Positions 1-9,398 are shown, counted from the first letter of the stretch. The stretch is DNA of 64,000 nucleotides from Promethearchaeota archaeon (GCA_013375495.1 JABXKC010000011.1:25307-89306); one strand, 5' to 3'. Program-made: numbers and translations. Notes: generated from the letters alone by a model not told the origin.

Positions 1-1221
1 GAAAAATATCCAAATCTTTTTGGAGATCAAAAAAAAACAATAGGGAATACGGTTAGCGCGGGGATTTGTCATAGTTATACTCCTGATGGTCGTTGTATGA
101 GTTTATTTAAAACTCTATATACTAACCGATGTATATATAACTGTAAATATTGCTTTTCTCATAATTGTAAGCATAAAATGAGTTTTTCACCTGAAGAATA
201 CGCCCGTACATTTATGAAGCTCTATTCAATGAACGTAGTAGAAGGAGTATTCATATCCTCTGCTGTATGTGGTAGTGCTGACCAAACGACAGAAGAAATG
301 CTAGAGGCGATAAGGCTTCTTCGCTTTAAATATAACTTTGGGGGATATGTACATTTTAAATGTTTGCCCGGCGTGAGCCAATCCTTGCTTAAAGACGCAA
401 TTTCTTTATCGGATCGCATCTCAATTAATACAGAAGCTTCCACTAAGGATCATCTCTCTGAAATCGCGGAACAAAAAGATTATTACAATGATATAATAAT
501 GCGTCAACGCTGGTTAAAAAAGATTCGTATTAAGCATAACGAAGAAGCCCTCAAAACGATGAAGGATTTAAAAGCTGATAATAAATTAAAAGATCAAGAA
601 AGGATGATTAAGGAACGCCGTGAAGATGGATATAAAAAATTTCGATGGGACGGTGCACCAATTTTAAATTGTGGACAAACGACCCAATTTGTAGTAGGGG
701 CAGCAGAACACGAAACTGATTTAGATTTACTTAAACGTATTGATTGGGGATATCGCGAGATTGATTTAAGGCGAGCTTATTTCTCTTCTTTTATCCCAAT
801 AGAAGGTACACCATTAGGAAACAAACAAGGTGCTTCGCTAGATAGAGAACATAGATTATACCAGAGCGATTGGTTACTAAGAATATATCATTTTAAGCTA
901 AATGATTTAAAAGAAGTACTAACAGAAGAAGGGAATTTACCAAAAGGAGACCCAAAAATTCATTTAGCAAGAGATTATTTTAAAGAACACGGTCGTGTAG
1001 ACCCAAATCAATGCTCTTACCAAGAATTACTCCGAGTTCCTGGAATTGGGCCGATTTCAGCAAAAAGAATTATCAACTTGCGTGCTCAGAAGTATAAATT
1101 TAATCGTAGACAAGATTTAAGAGCTGTTGGAGTAGTTTTAAAACGAGCTGATCCTTTTCTTTCTATAGATGGATGTACCCAAACTACTCTTAATAATTTT
1201 ACCAATAATAATAGAAATTAA
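1..1221 (+). CDS. Radical SAM protein of the putative DNA modification/repair family (5' truncated by window)
   Basis: The reading frame is open from base 1, and the residues before the first ATG (97) fit the family (GICHSYTPDGRC...), so the real start lies outside the window. The CxxxCxxC iron-sulfur motif is CIYNCKYC, with its first Cys codon at 130. A helix-hairpin-helix (VPGIGPISAKRI) near the C terminus suggests DNA binding. This matches the radical SAM family whose genes sit beside a UDG/DUF4130-type DNA metabolism protein, and the next gene is that partner. The substrate is unknown. Confident for the family, weak for the exact reaction. Confidence 0.85.
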   Translation, partial: EKYPNLFGDQKKTIGNTVSAGICHSYTPDGRCMSLFKTLYTNRCIYNCKYCFSHNCKHKMSFSPEEYARTFMKLYSMNVVEGVFISSAVCGSADQTTEEMLEAIRLLRFKYNFGGYVHFKCLPGVSQSLLKDAISLSDRISINTEASTKDHLSEIAEQKDYYNDIIMRQRWLKKIRIKHNEEALKTMKDLKADNKLKDQERMIKERREDGYKKFRWDGAPILNCGQTTQFVVGAAEHETDLDLLKRIDWGYREIDLRRAYFSSFIPIEGTPLGNKQGASLDREHRLYQSDWLLRIYHFKLNDLKEVLTEEGNLPKGDPKIHLARDYFKEHGRVDPNQCSYQELLRVPGIGPISAKRIINLRAQKYKFNRRQDLRAVGVVLKRADPFLSIDGCTQTTLNNFTNNNRN

Positions 1222-1239
1222 AACTTATGTGGATATAAA

Positions 1240-1893
1240 ATGGTAAAAAGTCGAGATCCTCTAGAAGTTGTTGGATGTTCTAGAGGTTACTCGCATGAGG
1301 AGCTGATAAATAACCTTCATCGTCATGCTTCATATTCTCCAGTAATAGAACAACAAATTAGAGCGATTCCTGAAGCAGTACTCCGTAATTCAGGTACTCA
1401 AATGGCAAAAAAAATCAATCGGATGATGCGAGAAGTATCCACAGAAGTTTATCGCGCAAAACAATTTACGCGGACAGAAATTAACGATCGAGGCGTGTTA
1501 TTTGGAGTTGTCTCCTTAAAACATCAAGTGATTGATTTAGTGTTGAACTATTTTCATGAAAGATGGCCTGAGTGCGTTATATGCCTGTATAATGAAAGAA
1601 AACATAAAACCGGGATAATAGATGAAAAAGGAAAGATCCTGGAGATTAATTTACCGTTAACCGATGTCGTAGATAAATTAAGTATATCCCGTCCCCTCAT
1701 TCCCTATTTTGATGATATCCAATTTTCGGGTGAAGAAATCTTTGAGACTTTATATAAATCACAGTTCATATCTGAAAGAGAAAACAAGGAATATTTTAAA
1801 AAAATGATTCCTGATCATTGTTATAAGTTACCTGGGATGAAATATGGCGTAGAAAAACATTTCCGAAATAAGAAGCTTAATGAATTCTTATGA
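1240..1893 (+). CDS. DUF4130-type partner of the radical SAM protein, without a UDG domain
   Basis: This 217-residue protein starts 18 bp after the radical SAM gene, on the same strand. Its middle (RAKQFTRTEINDRGVLFG) and end (SERENKEYFKKMIPDHCYK) follow the pattern of the DUF4130 'probable DNA metabolism' family, where R..F.RF..... and ERxNxxxxxxxxPxxYxK are conserved. In many bacteria this domain is fused to uracil-DNA glycosylase; here it stands alone. The pair probably acts together in DNA metabolism, but no activity is established. Assignment is by recalled motif, without a profile search. Confidence 0.7.
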   Translation: MVKSRDPLEVVGCSRGYSHEELINNLHRHASYSPVIEQQIRAIPEAVLRNSGTQMAKKINRMMREVSTEVYRAKQFTRTEINDRGVLFGVVSLKHQVIDLVLNYFHERWPECVICLYNERKHKTGIIDEKGKILEINLPLTDVVDKLSISRPLIPYFDDIQFSGEEIFETLYKSQFISERENKEYFKKMIPDHCYKLPGMKYGVEKHFRNKKLNEFL

Positions 1894-2057
1894 AAGTGTG
1901 AAGAAGGTAACATATTCAAATATATAAATAATAAAAACTGATTTTTATTTAATATATTTCATAAAAAAATCACTTACAGATAGCTTTTAACTATTATATA
2001 ATTAAGTGACAAATTCAATGCCTCAAATGTGTTGTCAATAGAAATGGTGAAGTAGAA

Positions 2058-3167
2058 ATTCTTATAGATTTATTTTCAGGAGCAGGCGGGTTATCTCACG
2101 GGTTTGTATTGGCAGATTTTAAGATAAATTTAGCGATTGAGTTAGAAAAAAACTATTTTGAGGCCTATAACTATAATCACCCTGAAAGTTTAAACCTTAA
2201 TGAAGATATTACAAAATTGGATTGCGGCGAGATGGACGATACCCATATTAAAGGGAAAGAAGTTAAAGGAATAATTGGAGGGCCTCCGTGTATCGGATTT
2301 TCGTCAGTAGGGAACAGGAGACCAGACGATCCCCGTAATATGCTCGTTTTCTTCTTTATAAAATGGGTAGAATATTTTAAACCTACCTTTTTTGTTATGG
2401 AAAATGTTAAAGGCATACTGACCATGAGTAAAGGACAAGTAGTAGAAAAAATAAAAGAAATGTATCACGATATCGGTTATAACTGCAAAATGCAAGTATT
2501 ACTCGCAGCGGAATACGGAGTACCGCAGCTGAGGGAAAGAGTTTTTTTTATAGGAACTAAGGATGATAGCATACAAAATTTAAAAATTACAAAAACTAAT
2601 CAGAAAGAAGAGAAGCAAAAAACCGATTGTGAAGATTCATTACCGCCATTTCTAAAAGTCAAAGACGCTTTATCAGATATTCTCGATATTACTCCTCTCA
2701 ATAAAAAAATTAGTCCTGATTTAAAGGTAGATTATGATAAACCCTCTAAAACAAATTATCAAGAGTATTTGAGAAAAAATTCTATCAAACTCTATGATCA
2801 TATAGCACCAAATCACAGCAGCGAAGTGGTTGATAGAATTTCTCATATTGAACAGGGTATGAATCACGCTTCTTTACCAAAAAAATATCAACTAAAAGGA
2901 GGATATCCAAATATATATGGCAGGCTTCATTTAAATAAACCAGCAGACACTATTACAGGTAATTGTGGTTGTGTAAGTGCCCCAGGAAGGTTCGTCCATC
3001 CTACCCAAAATAGAGCAATATCTGTTAGAGAAGCGGCTCGACTTCAATCTTTCCCTGACAATTATCGGTTTTTTGGTTCCATGAGAGATAAATATAAGCA
3101 GATTGGAAATGCGGTCCCTCCCTTAATGGCTACTGCCATTGCGAAAGCAATAAAAGATATCATGTAA
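2058..3167 (+). CDS. C5 cytosine-specific DNA methyltransferase
   Basis: All main C5-MTase motifs are visible: motif I DLFSGAGG (nt 2067-2090), motif IV GGPPCIGFS with the catalytic Cys (about residue 78), motif VI ENVKG, motif VIII QLRERVFFIG, and motifs IX-X (REAARLQSFP, QIGNAVPP). The protein would be 369 residues. Motif I lies upstream of the first TTG (2109), so that cannot be the start. No ATG, GTG or TTG lies in frame after the stop at 2007-2009. The best candidate is ATT at 2058, 7 nt after GGTGA (2046-2050), giving M-LIDLFSGAGG. A one-base deletion near 2050, which would join ATG 2044 to the frame, is the alternative. No restriction enzyme gene is adjacent, so it may be a solitary methyltransferase. 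Confidence 0.9.
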   Translation: MLIDLFSGAGGLSHGFVLADFKINLAIELEKNYFEAYNYNHPESLNLNEDITKLDCGEMDDTHIKGKEVKGIIGGPPCIGFSSVGNRRPDDPRNMLVFFFIKWVEYFKPTFFVMENVKGILTMSKGQVVEKIKEMYHDIGYNCKMQVLLAAEYGVPQLRERVFFIGTKDDSIQNLKITKTNQKEEKQKTDCEDSLPPFLKVKDALSDILDITPLNKKISPDLKVDYDKPSKTNYQEYLRKNSIKLYDHIAPNHSSEVVDRISHIEQGMNHASLPKKYQLKGGYPNIYGRLHLNKPADTITGNCGCVSAPGRFVHPTQNRAISVREAARLQSFPDNYRFFGSMRDKYKQIGNAVPPLMATAIAKAIKDIM

Positions 3168-3256
3168 TTTTGATTTTATAAAATCAAAACTTAAATGAGG
3201 TGCCACTTTTTCCCACACAAGATCGTGTGGAAACGAATGAAAGAGTGAAAAAAATC

Positions 3257-4036
3257 GTGGCTTTAAAAATAATTTCTTTTAGTGGAAAAGGAGGTGTAGG
3301 GAAATCTACATTATTGGTACTCATGCTAAAGCATTTAATAGATTCAAATAAATACGAGAACATCTTGGTTATTGACGCAGATCCCGATGCGAACATCGGA
3401 GATATCATTGGAGAAAATATCGGATTCAAACAAACGGTAGGTGGAAAAATGACAGTACTCAAGGATAAAATTCAGAGAAGACAGATACCGCTAGAAGTAT
3501 CGAAAGATCAAATCATTGAATCTGAGGTCTTTGACGCACTCATAGAATTGGATGATTTTGATCTGCTAGAAATGGGACGCGGTGAGGGAGAGGGATGCTA
3601 TTGTAGCGTCAATAATACGATTAAGCGTATCATTGATATTCTGTCGAAAAATTACGACATCGTGTTAATTGACGCTCCAGCAGGGCTGGAACACTTCGCA
3701 AGAAGGACAGGACAAGATGTTACTGACCTCATTATAGTAACAGACGCGAGTAAAATGGGATTTCACACAATGGAAAGAATCGTAGAGGTTACCAACGAAG
3801 TCAAATTGGATTTTAAAAATATCCTCGTAGTTGGAAATCGCTTTCCCGAAGACATGAAAAGCTTATTAACCGAGAGAGTCGAAAAAATTAAAGACGACAG
3901 AGTAAAATTTCTGGGTTTGCTTCCTAACGACGACGAAATTAGTAAAATGAATTTACTCGCTAAGAATTTGCTTGAAATAGCACCTGAAAATAAATTCTAC
4001 AAAAAAGCAAGGGATCTTTTTGCAGCTATAGTGTAA
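3257..4036 (+). CDS. cooC: CooC-type P-loop ATPase (nickel insertion into CO dehydrogenase)
   Basis: A MinD/ParA-like P-loop (GKGGVGKST, residues 10-18) is followed by MGRGEGEGCYCSVNN, the CooC signature with the dimer-bridging CxC (Cys114 and Cys116) that binds metal. DAPAGLEHF is the switch II-like segment. CooC proteins load nickel into carbon monoxide dehydrogenase. The frame opens earlier, at GTG 3200, but GTG 3257 puts the P-loop at the usual distance from the start and follows GAGTGA by 8 nt. No CODH/ACS gene is in the window, so the client enzyme is inferred to be elsewhere. Confidence 0.82.
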   Translation: MALKIISFSGKGGVGKSTLLVLMLKHLIDSNKYENILVIDADPDANIGDIIGENIGFKQTVGGKMTVLKDKIQRRQIPLEVSKDQIIESEVFDALIELDDFDLLEMGRGEGEGCYCSVNNTIKRIIDILSKNYDIVLIDAPAGLEHFARRTGQDVTDLIIVTDASKMGFHTMERIVEVTNEVKLDFKNILVVGNRFPEDMKSLLTERVEKIKDDRVKFLGLLPNDDEISKMNLLAKNLLEIAPENKFYKKARDLFAAIV

Positions 4037-4114
4037 TGCTTACTCAATAGAAAAAGAAACCAATTTTAAATGCAATTTTTAAATCTTCTCTAGATTTAGA
4101 ACTTCTCTTTGAAT

Positions 4115-4942
4115 TCACTCTTGACGATAAACCGGGATGATTTTAGAGGTAAATTCCTCTAAAGTGTATGGAAAATCGTCTTCGCTTGATATTTTGCCTA
4201 ATTCTAGCAAAATCTGTCTTGCAAGCAACCAAAATGCTAATCCTAACGCTTTTTTGCCCCTATTGTTAGCTGGAATTGCGAGGTCAATGCCATTGAGAAT
4301 ATCGTCAGTATCAAATAGAGCAACGACGGGAATTCGGGCTAATTTCGCTTCTCTTAAAATTACTTTATCAGCATGCGGATCAACGATGACCACTACCGAT
4401 GCATCTTTAATGTAATCGTCTATTATAGGGTTGGTCAAAGATCCCGGAATAAATCGCTCAGTAATTGCTCTACATCCTAGAACTTTGCAAAATTGTTTTA
4501 CTGGTTCTTTGCCGTATCTTCTAACTGATGATACTATTACTTTATCACTCCCTTCCTCTACATATTTACTTAGAAATTTAGCAGCAGTAAGAAGACGTTC
4601 ATCAGTTTGAGTTAAGTCAATAACATATAATCCGTAATTCGTTTGTCTATAAATAAATCTTCTAGCATCTCCAGATAACAATTTTGTTCCTATATGGATA
4701 CCACAACTTAGATATAATTGCTTCTTTTCTTCGTCCTTATCTATTAATTTATCGATATCTCCAACTTCAGTATCCATATCTTCGGTATCGAGTAAATCAA
4801 GTTCTTCTTCTAAATCTAACTCGTCTTCAAAATCCTCTTCGAATTCCTTCTCGAATTCTTTCCTTAATTCTTCTTCGGAAATAGTATCTTCTTCCTTCTT
4901 AGAATCATCAGTCGTTTCTGTTTTTTTCTTTTTTTTAGCCAA
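4115..4942 (-). CDS. rps2: 30S ribosomal protein uS2
   Basis: The 275-residue product starts at TTG (4942). Residues from about 70 onward are a full archaeal uS2 core (LYLSCGIHIGTK, DLTQTDERL, GSLTNP, ALFDTDDILNGIDLAIPANNRGKKAL). The first ~68 residues are a low-complexity extension: a lysine run followed by Glu/Asp-rich sequence. The archaeal proteins are usually about 200-230 residues long, so this extension is an addition. The gene stands alone rather than in a ribosomal operon and converges with cooC. Confidence 0.95.
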   Translation of the reverse strand: MAKKKKKTETTDDSKKEEDTISEEELRKEFEKEFEEDFEDELDLEEELDLLDTEDMDTEVGDIDKLIDKDEEKKQLYLSCGIHIGTKLLSGDARRFIYRQTNYGLYVIDLTQTDERLLTAAKFLSKYVEEGSDKVIVSSVRRYGKEPVKQFCKVLGCRAITERFIPGSLTNPIIDDYIKDASVVVIVDPHADKVILREAKLARIPVVALFDTDDILNGIDLAIPANNRGKKALGLAFWLLARQILLELGKISSEDDFPYTLEEFTSKIIPVYRQE

Positions 4943-5150
4943 GGTAGATACCCTACAATTAGAGATTTAGTTCATAAAATAATACTCTTGATAAATGATA
5001 TAAAACATCATAATTTTAATATTTTATTAAAAGAATTCTTCTAATTCTCGTAGAACTAAAGATTTAATATATCAAAACAATTAAAATTATTAATTAACTC
5101 ATATAAGATATTTCATACAAATAGCTTAACTAGAAAGAGAATATTTTAAA

Positions 5151-5636
5151 ATGGTATCCTATAGACTAGTAATTGGGATTATAGTTGGAATTATCTTTAG
5201 CTTTTTTACTGTTTACTTTTTTAATATGGAAACGATAATTCCCCAAATAAAGATTTATCTACAAACAGATATTTTAAAAGTTATAGTTTTACAAATAGGA
5301 GCGAATTTTAAATTTGATCTTATAGCCTTTTTTACAGGTAAGCTGAACATAGTCGATTTTGCCCCACAACTTCTAGCAAGTGTATTCATTGGTTTTTTGA
5401 GTGGTACCATATCTAAAGGATTGAAAAGAGGACTTATAGCTAGTTCTCTAGTGATAGTTATTGATTTTTTAATCTGGATGTTATTAAGCGTGATTTCTGG
5501 CGAGGATCTAATGACTTTATTCCAAGGAGCTCAACTTTCCGGAACAATTGGAGGAATTTTAAGTGCAATATTGGGCGCTATTATAGGGGGATCACTCGGG
5601 GGAATTATCAGCGGTCCATATGAAGAAGTCTATTAG
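5151..5636 (+). CDS. Small integral membrane protein of unknown function
   Basis: This 161-residue protein has four likely membrane segments: near residues 5-27, 85-100, 103-122 and a Gly/Ala-rich C-terminal one around 130-155. The last segment (GTIGGILSAILGAIIGGSLGGIISG) resembles glycine-zipper helices of small archaeal membrane proteins of the DUF5518 kind, but this is only a resemblance. It starts at ATG 5151. I do not recognise a function, and the neighbours do not suggest one. Confidence 0.7.
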   Translation: MVSYRLVIGIIVGIIFSFFTVYFFNMETIIPQIKIYLQTDILKVIVLQIGANFKFDLIAFFTGKLNIVDFAPQLLASVFIGFLSGTISKGLKRGLIASSLVIVIDFLIWMLLSVISGEDLMTLFQGAQLSGTIGGILSAILGAIIGGSLGGIISGPYEEVY

Positions 5637-5731
5637 ATTTATCTATCAAAATTATTTTTATTCTTTCGTTAAAAATAGATGTTAAACTGAATAACTAAAC
5701 CTTAAAGTTAATAATTAATTTCTAAAGTGTA

Positions 5732-6265
5732 ATGGCAAGAGAAGAAACTCTACCAACCAGCGATTTTGCATTTGATTTATTGAAAAAGCTAAAAGTCCCT
5801 TATAATGTAAGACGTCACTCTCTAAAAGTTGCTGAGAAGGCGTTAGTATTAGCAGAAAAAATAAGGTTAAAAGAGGTTGACATGGATTTGATTGAAATAG
5901 GGGGCTTGCTACACGATATTGGCAGATGTCAGACTCATGGGTTTAAGCATGCCTTAATTGGGGCTAAAATAATAAGAGAAAGAGGATTATCAGAACGGCT
6001 TGCCATAATCTGCGAAACTCATATCTTAGGGGGATTAGATAAAGAAGATGCAAAGCAGGTTGGGTTACCTGAGAGAGATTTTTTACCGCTTACCCTCGAA
6101 GAAAAAGTGATCTGTCTTGCGGATAAATTTATAGCTGGAACTAAAGAAGTTACCATCGAACAGAGATTTGAAAAGTGGTTTAACAAATATGGTAGAACTC
6201 AGATCCTCACTAAAGCCAAGGAGCGAATTGAAAAAATCCAAAAAGAAATTGAAGCTTTAGGTTAA
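5732..6265 (+). CDS. HD-domain phosphohydrolase, archaeal TIGR00295-like
   Basis: The 177-residue protein has the HD signature in order: His29 (RRHS), His61-Asp62 (LLHDIGR), His97 (CETHILGG) and Asp131 (LADKFIAGTKEV), the expected metal ligands. The sequence around them is that of the archaeal stand-alone HDIG family, presumed to be a metal-dependent phosphohydrolase. The natural substrate is not known. It starts at ATG 5732 after AAAGTGT. Confidence 0.85.
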   Translation: MAREETLPTSDFAFDLLKKLKVPYNVRRHSLKVAEKALVLAEKIRLKEVDMDLIEIGGLLHDIGRCQTHGFKHALIGAKIIRERGLSERLAIICETHILGGLDKEDAKQVGLPERDFLPLTLEEKVICLADKFIAGTKEVTIEQRFEKWFNKYGRTQILTKAKERIEKIQKEIEALG

Positions 6266-6343
6266 AACTCAAATAATAACATTAAGTGCAAAATTTCATT
6301 CTCCATCAAACGGTACAGGAATAATATTTGAAAAAGGGTAGCT

Positions 6344-6847
6344 TTATTGATTTAATTTCAATTTTTCTTTTAGCTGATTTAGTATTCCTCCGGATTCCAA
6401 TATTTCTTTTAGAAATTGAGGTAATTTTTTATACGGTAGTTCAAGATCTTTTGATAGATTGAATATTATCCCATTTTCAATCGAGATTTGTACCTGATCT
6501 CCGTCGGAGAATGTTGCTTCGTCCCACTCACATATGATTCCAGCAATTCCGTTGTTAATAAGATTTCGATAGTATATTCTTGAAAACGATTTAGCAATAA
6601 TGGCTTTTATTCCGAGAATTTTAAAAACATTTACGGCCTCTTCTCGAGAGCTTCCCGTCCCAAAATTGTGTCCTCCTATAATTATAGATATCCTAGCTGC
6701 TTTTTGAGCAAAATTAGGTTCTATAAACTCTAACACATGTTTGGTCATTTCATTTGGATCTCTCATTGTTAAAGTATAACTAGGTACAATATCGTCAGTG
6801 TTAATGTCATCCCCTAAAATATAAATCTCTCCTTCTATATTTTCCAT
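6344..6847 (-). CDS. leuD: Aconitase-family hydro-lyase small subunit (LeuD/HacB type)
   Basis: The protein has 167 residues, normal for stand-alone small subunits. GDDINTDDIVPS at the start and GGHNFGTGSSREEAV are diagnostic. The loop that sets substrate specificity usually reads YLVY (isopropylmalate isomerase) or YLRT (homoaconitase); here the aligned residues are TLTM, so the substrate is uncertain. The gene follows the large subunit after 2 bp on the same strand, and the two should form one heteromeric enzyme. Leucine biosynthesis is the default reading; a related 2-hydroxyacid isomerase is possible. Confidence 0.88.
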   Translation of the reverse strand: MENIEGEIYILGDDINTDDIVPSYTLTMRDPNEMTKHVLEFIEPNFAQKAARISIIIGGHNFGTGSSREEAVNVFKILGIKAIIAKSFSRIYYRNLINNGIAGIICEWDEATFSDGDQVQISIENGIIFNLSKDLELPYKKLPQFLKEILESGGILNQLKEKLKLNQ

Positions 6848-6849
6848 TA

Positions 6850-8109
6850 TTATAACACCTCCCGAGGATCAGATATTTTTCCCTTTAAGGCTGAAGCAGC
6901 CACGGTTGCGGGAGATGCCAAGAAAATCTCAGCTGAAGGATCCCCCATTCTTCCAACAAAATTTCGATTTGTGCTACTAATGCATCTTTCCTCTGGACCT
7001 AATACGCCGAGTTGGCCACCGATGCAAGCTCCACAGGTAGAATGTGTAACAACAGCTCCCGAATTCAAGAAGATTTCAATTAGACCTTCTTTCATAGCAT
7101 TCATATAAATTTCTTGTGAAGCTGGAGTAACGATTAATTTCGTTTTTGAATGTATTTTTTTACCTTTCAATATTTTTGCTGCGATGCGTAAATCTTCCAT
7201 TCTTCCGTTAGTGCAACTTCCTAAAAATGCTTGGTCAATTTCCTCCCCTTGAACTTCTTCTATCGCTGCTAGATTTCCGGGGTTTGATGGTTTAGCAATC
7301 ACGGGGGTTATATTTGATAAATCGTAATCTAACTCCTTCTCGTAATTAGCATCTTCATCAGGTTCTACAAAATTATATGGTTGATTTGTTCGATTTTTTA
7401 ACCACAATTTAAGTTTTTCATCAGGTAGGAAGGTTCCAAACTTAGCTCCTGCCTCTACAACCATATTTGCTATCGTCATCTTGGAATCTATAGATAACCA
7501 AGACGAACCCGTTCCATGGAACTCTATTGCTTTATATATTGCACCTTTAGTTGAGATTTCTCCAATCATAGTTAATATGAAATCCTTAGACATAACTCCT
7601 TTATTTAATCTACCAGTTAATTCAATCTTTATCGATTCAGGGACTCTAAACCATAAATTGCCAGTTGCAAACACAACAGAAACATCAGTTGCGCCGATAC
7701 CCGTTGATAGGCAATTAAAAGCACCATAAGTTGTTGTATGACTGTCAGAACCAACTATTAACATTCCTGGTCTTGAGAATCCTAATTCGGGCAGAACTTG
7801 ATGACAAATCCCTCTGTTAATCCCCATATTATGAACAAACTTGTATTTTTCTGCGAATTTAATACAATCTTGGTGCATTTTTGCGGCGCTAATAGTTGGA
7901 GCAGGAACCCAATGATCGAGAATAAAAAATATTTTGTTTGGATCCCAGACATAGTCTATCCCGAGTTTTTCATATTCTAAGTGAATTCTTCCTCCTAATT
8001 GTTCGTGTACCATTATTAAGTCAATTTCTGCCTCTACAAATTGGCCAGGCGAGATTTCTTCTGCATTCGAATGCGTTTTTAACATCTTTTCTGCTAGTGT
8101 ATAACTCAT
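6850..8109 (-). CDS. leuC: Aconitase-family hydro-lyase large subunit (LeuC/HacA type)
   Basis: This 419-residue protein carries the three [4Fe-4S] cysteines: Cys299 in GSCTNGR, and Cys359 and Cys362 in TCGACIGG. VGSDSHTTTYGAF and STNRNFVGRMG are also typical. It lies directly upstream of the small subunit. The enzyme isomerises a 2- or 3-hydroxy acid by dehydration and rehydration, most simply isopropylmalate. No leuA or leuB is in the window, so the pathway cannot be confirmed by context. Confidence 0.92.
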   Translation of the reverse strand: MSYTLAEKMLKTHSNAEEISPGQFVEAEIDLIMVHEQLGGRIHLEYEKLGIDYVWDPNKIFFILDHWVPAPTISAAKMHQDCIKFAEKYKFVHNMGINRGICHQVLPELGFSRPGMLIVGSDSHTTTYGAFNCLSTGIGATDVSVVFATGNLWFRVPESIKIELTGRLNKGVMSKDFILTMIGEISTKGAIYKAIEFHGTGSSWLSIDSKMTIANMVVEAGAKFGTFLPDEKLKLWLKNRTNQPYNFVEPDEDANYEKELDYDLSNITPVIAKPSNPGNLAAIEEVQGEEIDQAFLGSCTNGRMEDLRIAAKILKGKKIHSKTKLIVTPASQEIYMNAMKEGLIEIFLNSGAVVTHSTCGACIGGQLGVLGPEERCISSTNRNFVGRMGDPSAEIFLASPATVAASALKGKISDPREVL

Positions 8110-8126
8110 TCATCATCACAATTACA

Positions 8127-9398
8127 TTATTGATTTTCACATTTATTTTTATAATTTTTATCTATCAACTTCATTGTAGCTTTAAACAAGATGCAAGCGT
8201 TAAATAAAATTTTAGGATCTACTTTATCAGGAGTATCTTTGACAGTATGAGTATATAACGATGCTGCCTCATTAGTAATATCGACTGTATCGTACTTTCT
8301 TAAGCGAAAAGGAACCGTATCTGAATGTGCTCCTGTGCTTGCATGTAAATTCTTAACTTTTATATCTTTCTCCTTAGCTGCTAATAAGATATATTTATTT
8401 AAAATTGGGGAATAAATTTTACGCATTCCAATTCCATAAGACTGAATATACTCGATTTGATTATTTTTATGTTCCTTACAAGAAACCATATCAAAGTTAA
8501 TTTGAAATACCTTTCCTTTAATAAACTGATTTTCATATTCATCTACAAATATTCGTGCACCCATAGTTCCTAATTCTTCTGCAGAAAATTGACAAAACCA
8601 GATGTTAAAATAATTTAATGGATTTTCAATAAAATATGAACTTAATTCAAAAACTATAGCCATTCCTGAAGCGTTATCTAACGCTCCCGGAGATTTATTA
8701 TGAGTGTTAAGGAAAAGTAAACATATATTCGAAAAAGAGATTAAAATGATTGATATCCAACCCCCATATATCGTAAAATAGAAGGATACATCCAAATTTC
8801 CAAGAAGAATGATAAAATAAACAATATAAACTCCTATCAACATTATTCCGCTATAAAATGTAATTTTATAAAATATAACTCTCCAAAAAGTATTCATAGA
8901 TTGTGATTTAGAATCTAAATGGGCAGAAATTACTATGTTTCCCGCATCCTTCTCAGATATCTTTATAGCAGGAACTTTAGTAAAAACATTGGTTGAATTA
9001 AGAGTTTCTCCAAAAAATTCCCCCCAAAAACCCGGGATCTCTGGATGATTTATGCCTTTAACTATTAGATATACGACTATTGTTACAAAGATCACTAGCA
9101 CCATTGTTATAGCACCATGAATATATGAAAACAATAAGAGATTTAAAACTAAAACTAGATTTAATGTGAGGAGAAATTTCATTAAAGTTGTGGAATAAAA
9201 ATCTGAAAAATCAAAAGGTTGCTTCTCTATTTGATCTTTTTTAAATCCTATCTCTTCAAAAGCTTCGTAAGCTAACTTAACCGCTTTTTTTTCACCCTCA
9301 GTGCCTGCCAATCTTGGAAAACTAAAAGCGTTAACATAATTTGACAGTTTTTCTTGGTTAAAATAAGCGTCATTTAAGGTTTTGTTTCGAGATATTAT
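8127..9398 (-). CDS. Membrane-anchored M28-family metallopeptidase
   Basis: M28 zinc ligands are visible: ISAHLDSKS, PGALDNASG, FSAEELGTMGA and GAHSDTVPF. Two or more hydrophobic stretches follow the N-terminal region (around residues 75-110 and 175-235 of the 423-residue form), so it should sit in the membrane. The only TTG (9311) falls inside the conserved FPRLAGTEGEKKA segment and has no Shine-Dalgarno. The frame is open upstream and reads as protein. ATA at 9398, about 5-6 nt after a GAGGG, gives MISRNKTLNDAYFNQEKLSN... and is the most plausible start. The gene sits between tmk and leuC on one strand. Confidence 0.8.
   Translation of the reverse strand: MISRNKTLNDAYFNQEKLSNYVNAFSFPRLAGTEGEKKAVKLAYEAFEEIGFKKDQIEKQPFDFSDFYSTTLMKFLLTLNLVLVLNLLLFSYIHGAITMVLVIFVTIVVYLIVKGINHPEIPGFWGEFFGETLNSTNVFTKVPAIKISEKDAGNIVISAHLDSKSQSMNTFWRVIFYKITFYSGIMLIGVYIVYFIILLGNLDVSFYFTIYGGWISIILISFSNICLLFLNTHNKSPGALDNASGMAIVFELSSYFIENPLNYFNIWFCQFSAEELGTMGARIFVDEYENQFIKGKVFQINFDMVSCKEHKNNQIEYIQSYGIGMRKIYSPILNKYILLAAKEKDIKVKNLHASTGAHSDTVPFRLRKYDTVDITNEAASLYTHTVKDTPDKVDPKILFNACILFKATMKLIDKNYKNKCENQ

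Noticed and set aside
2109..2111. TTG 2109 as methyltransferase start
   Set aside because: It would remove motif I (DLFSGAGG), which is needed to bind SAM.
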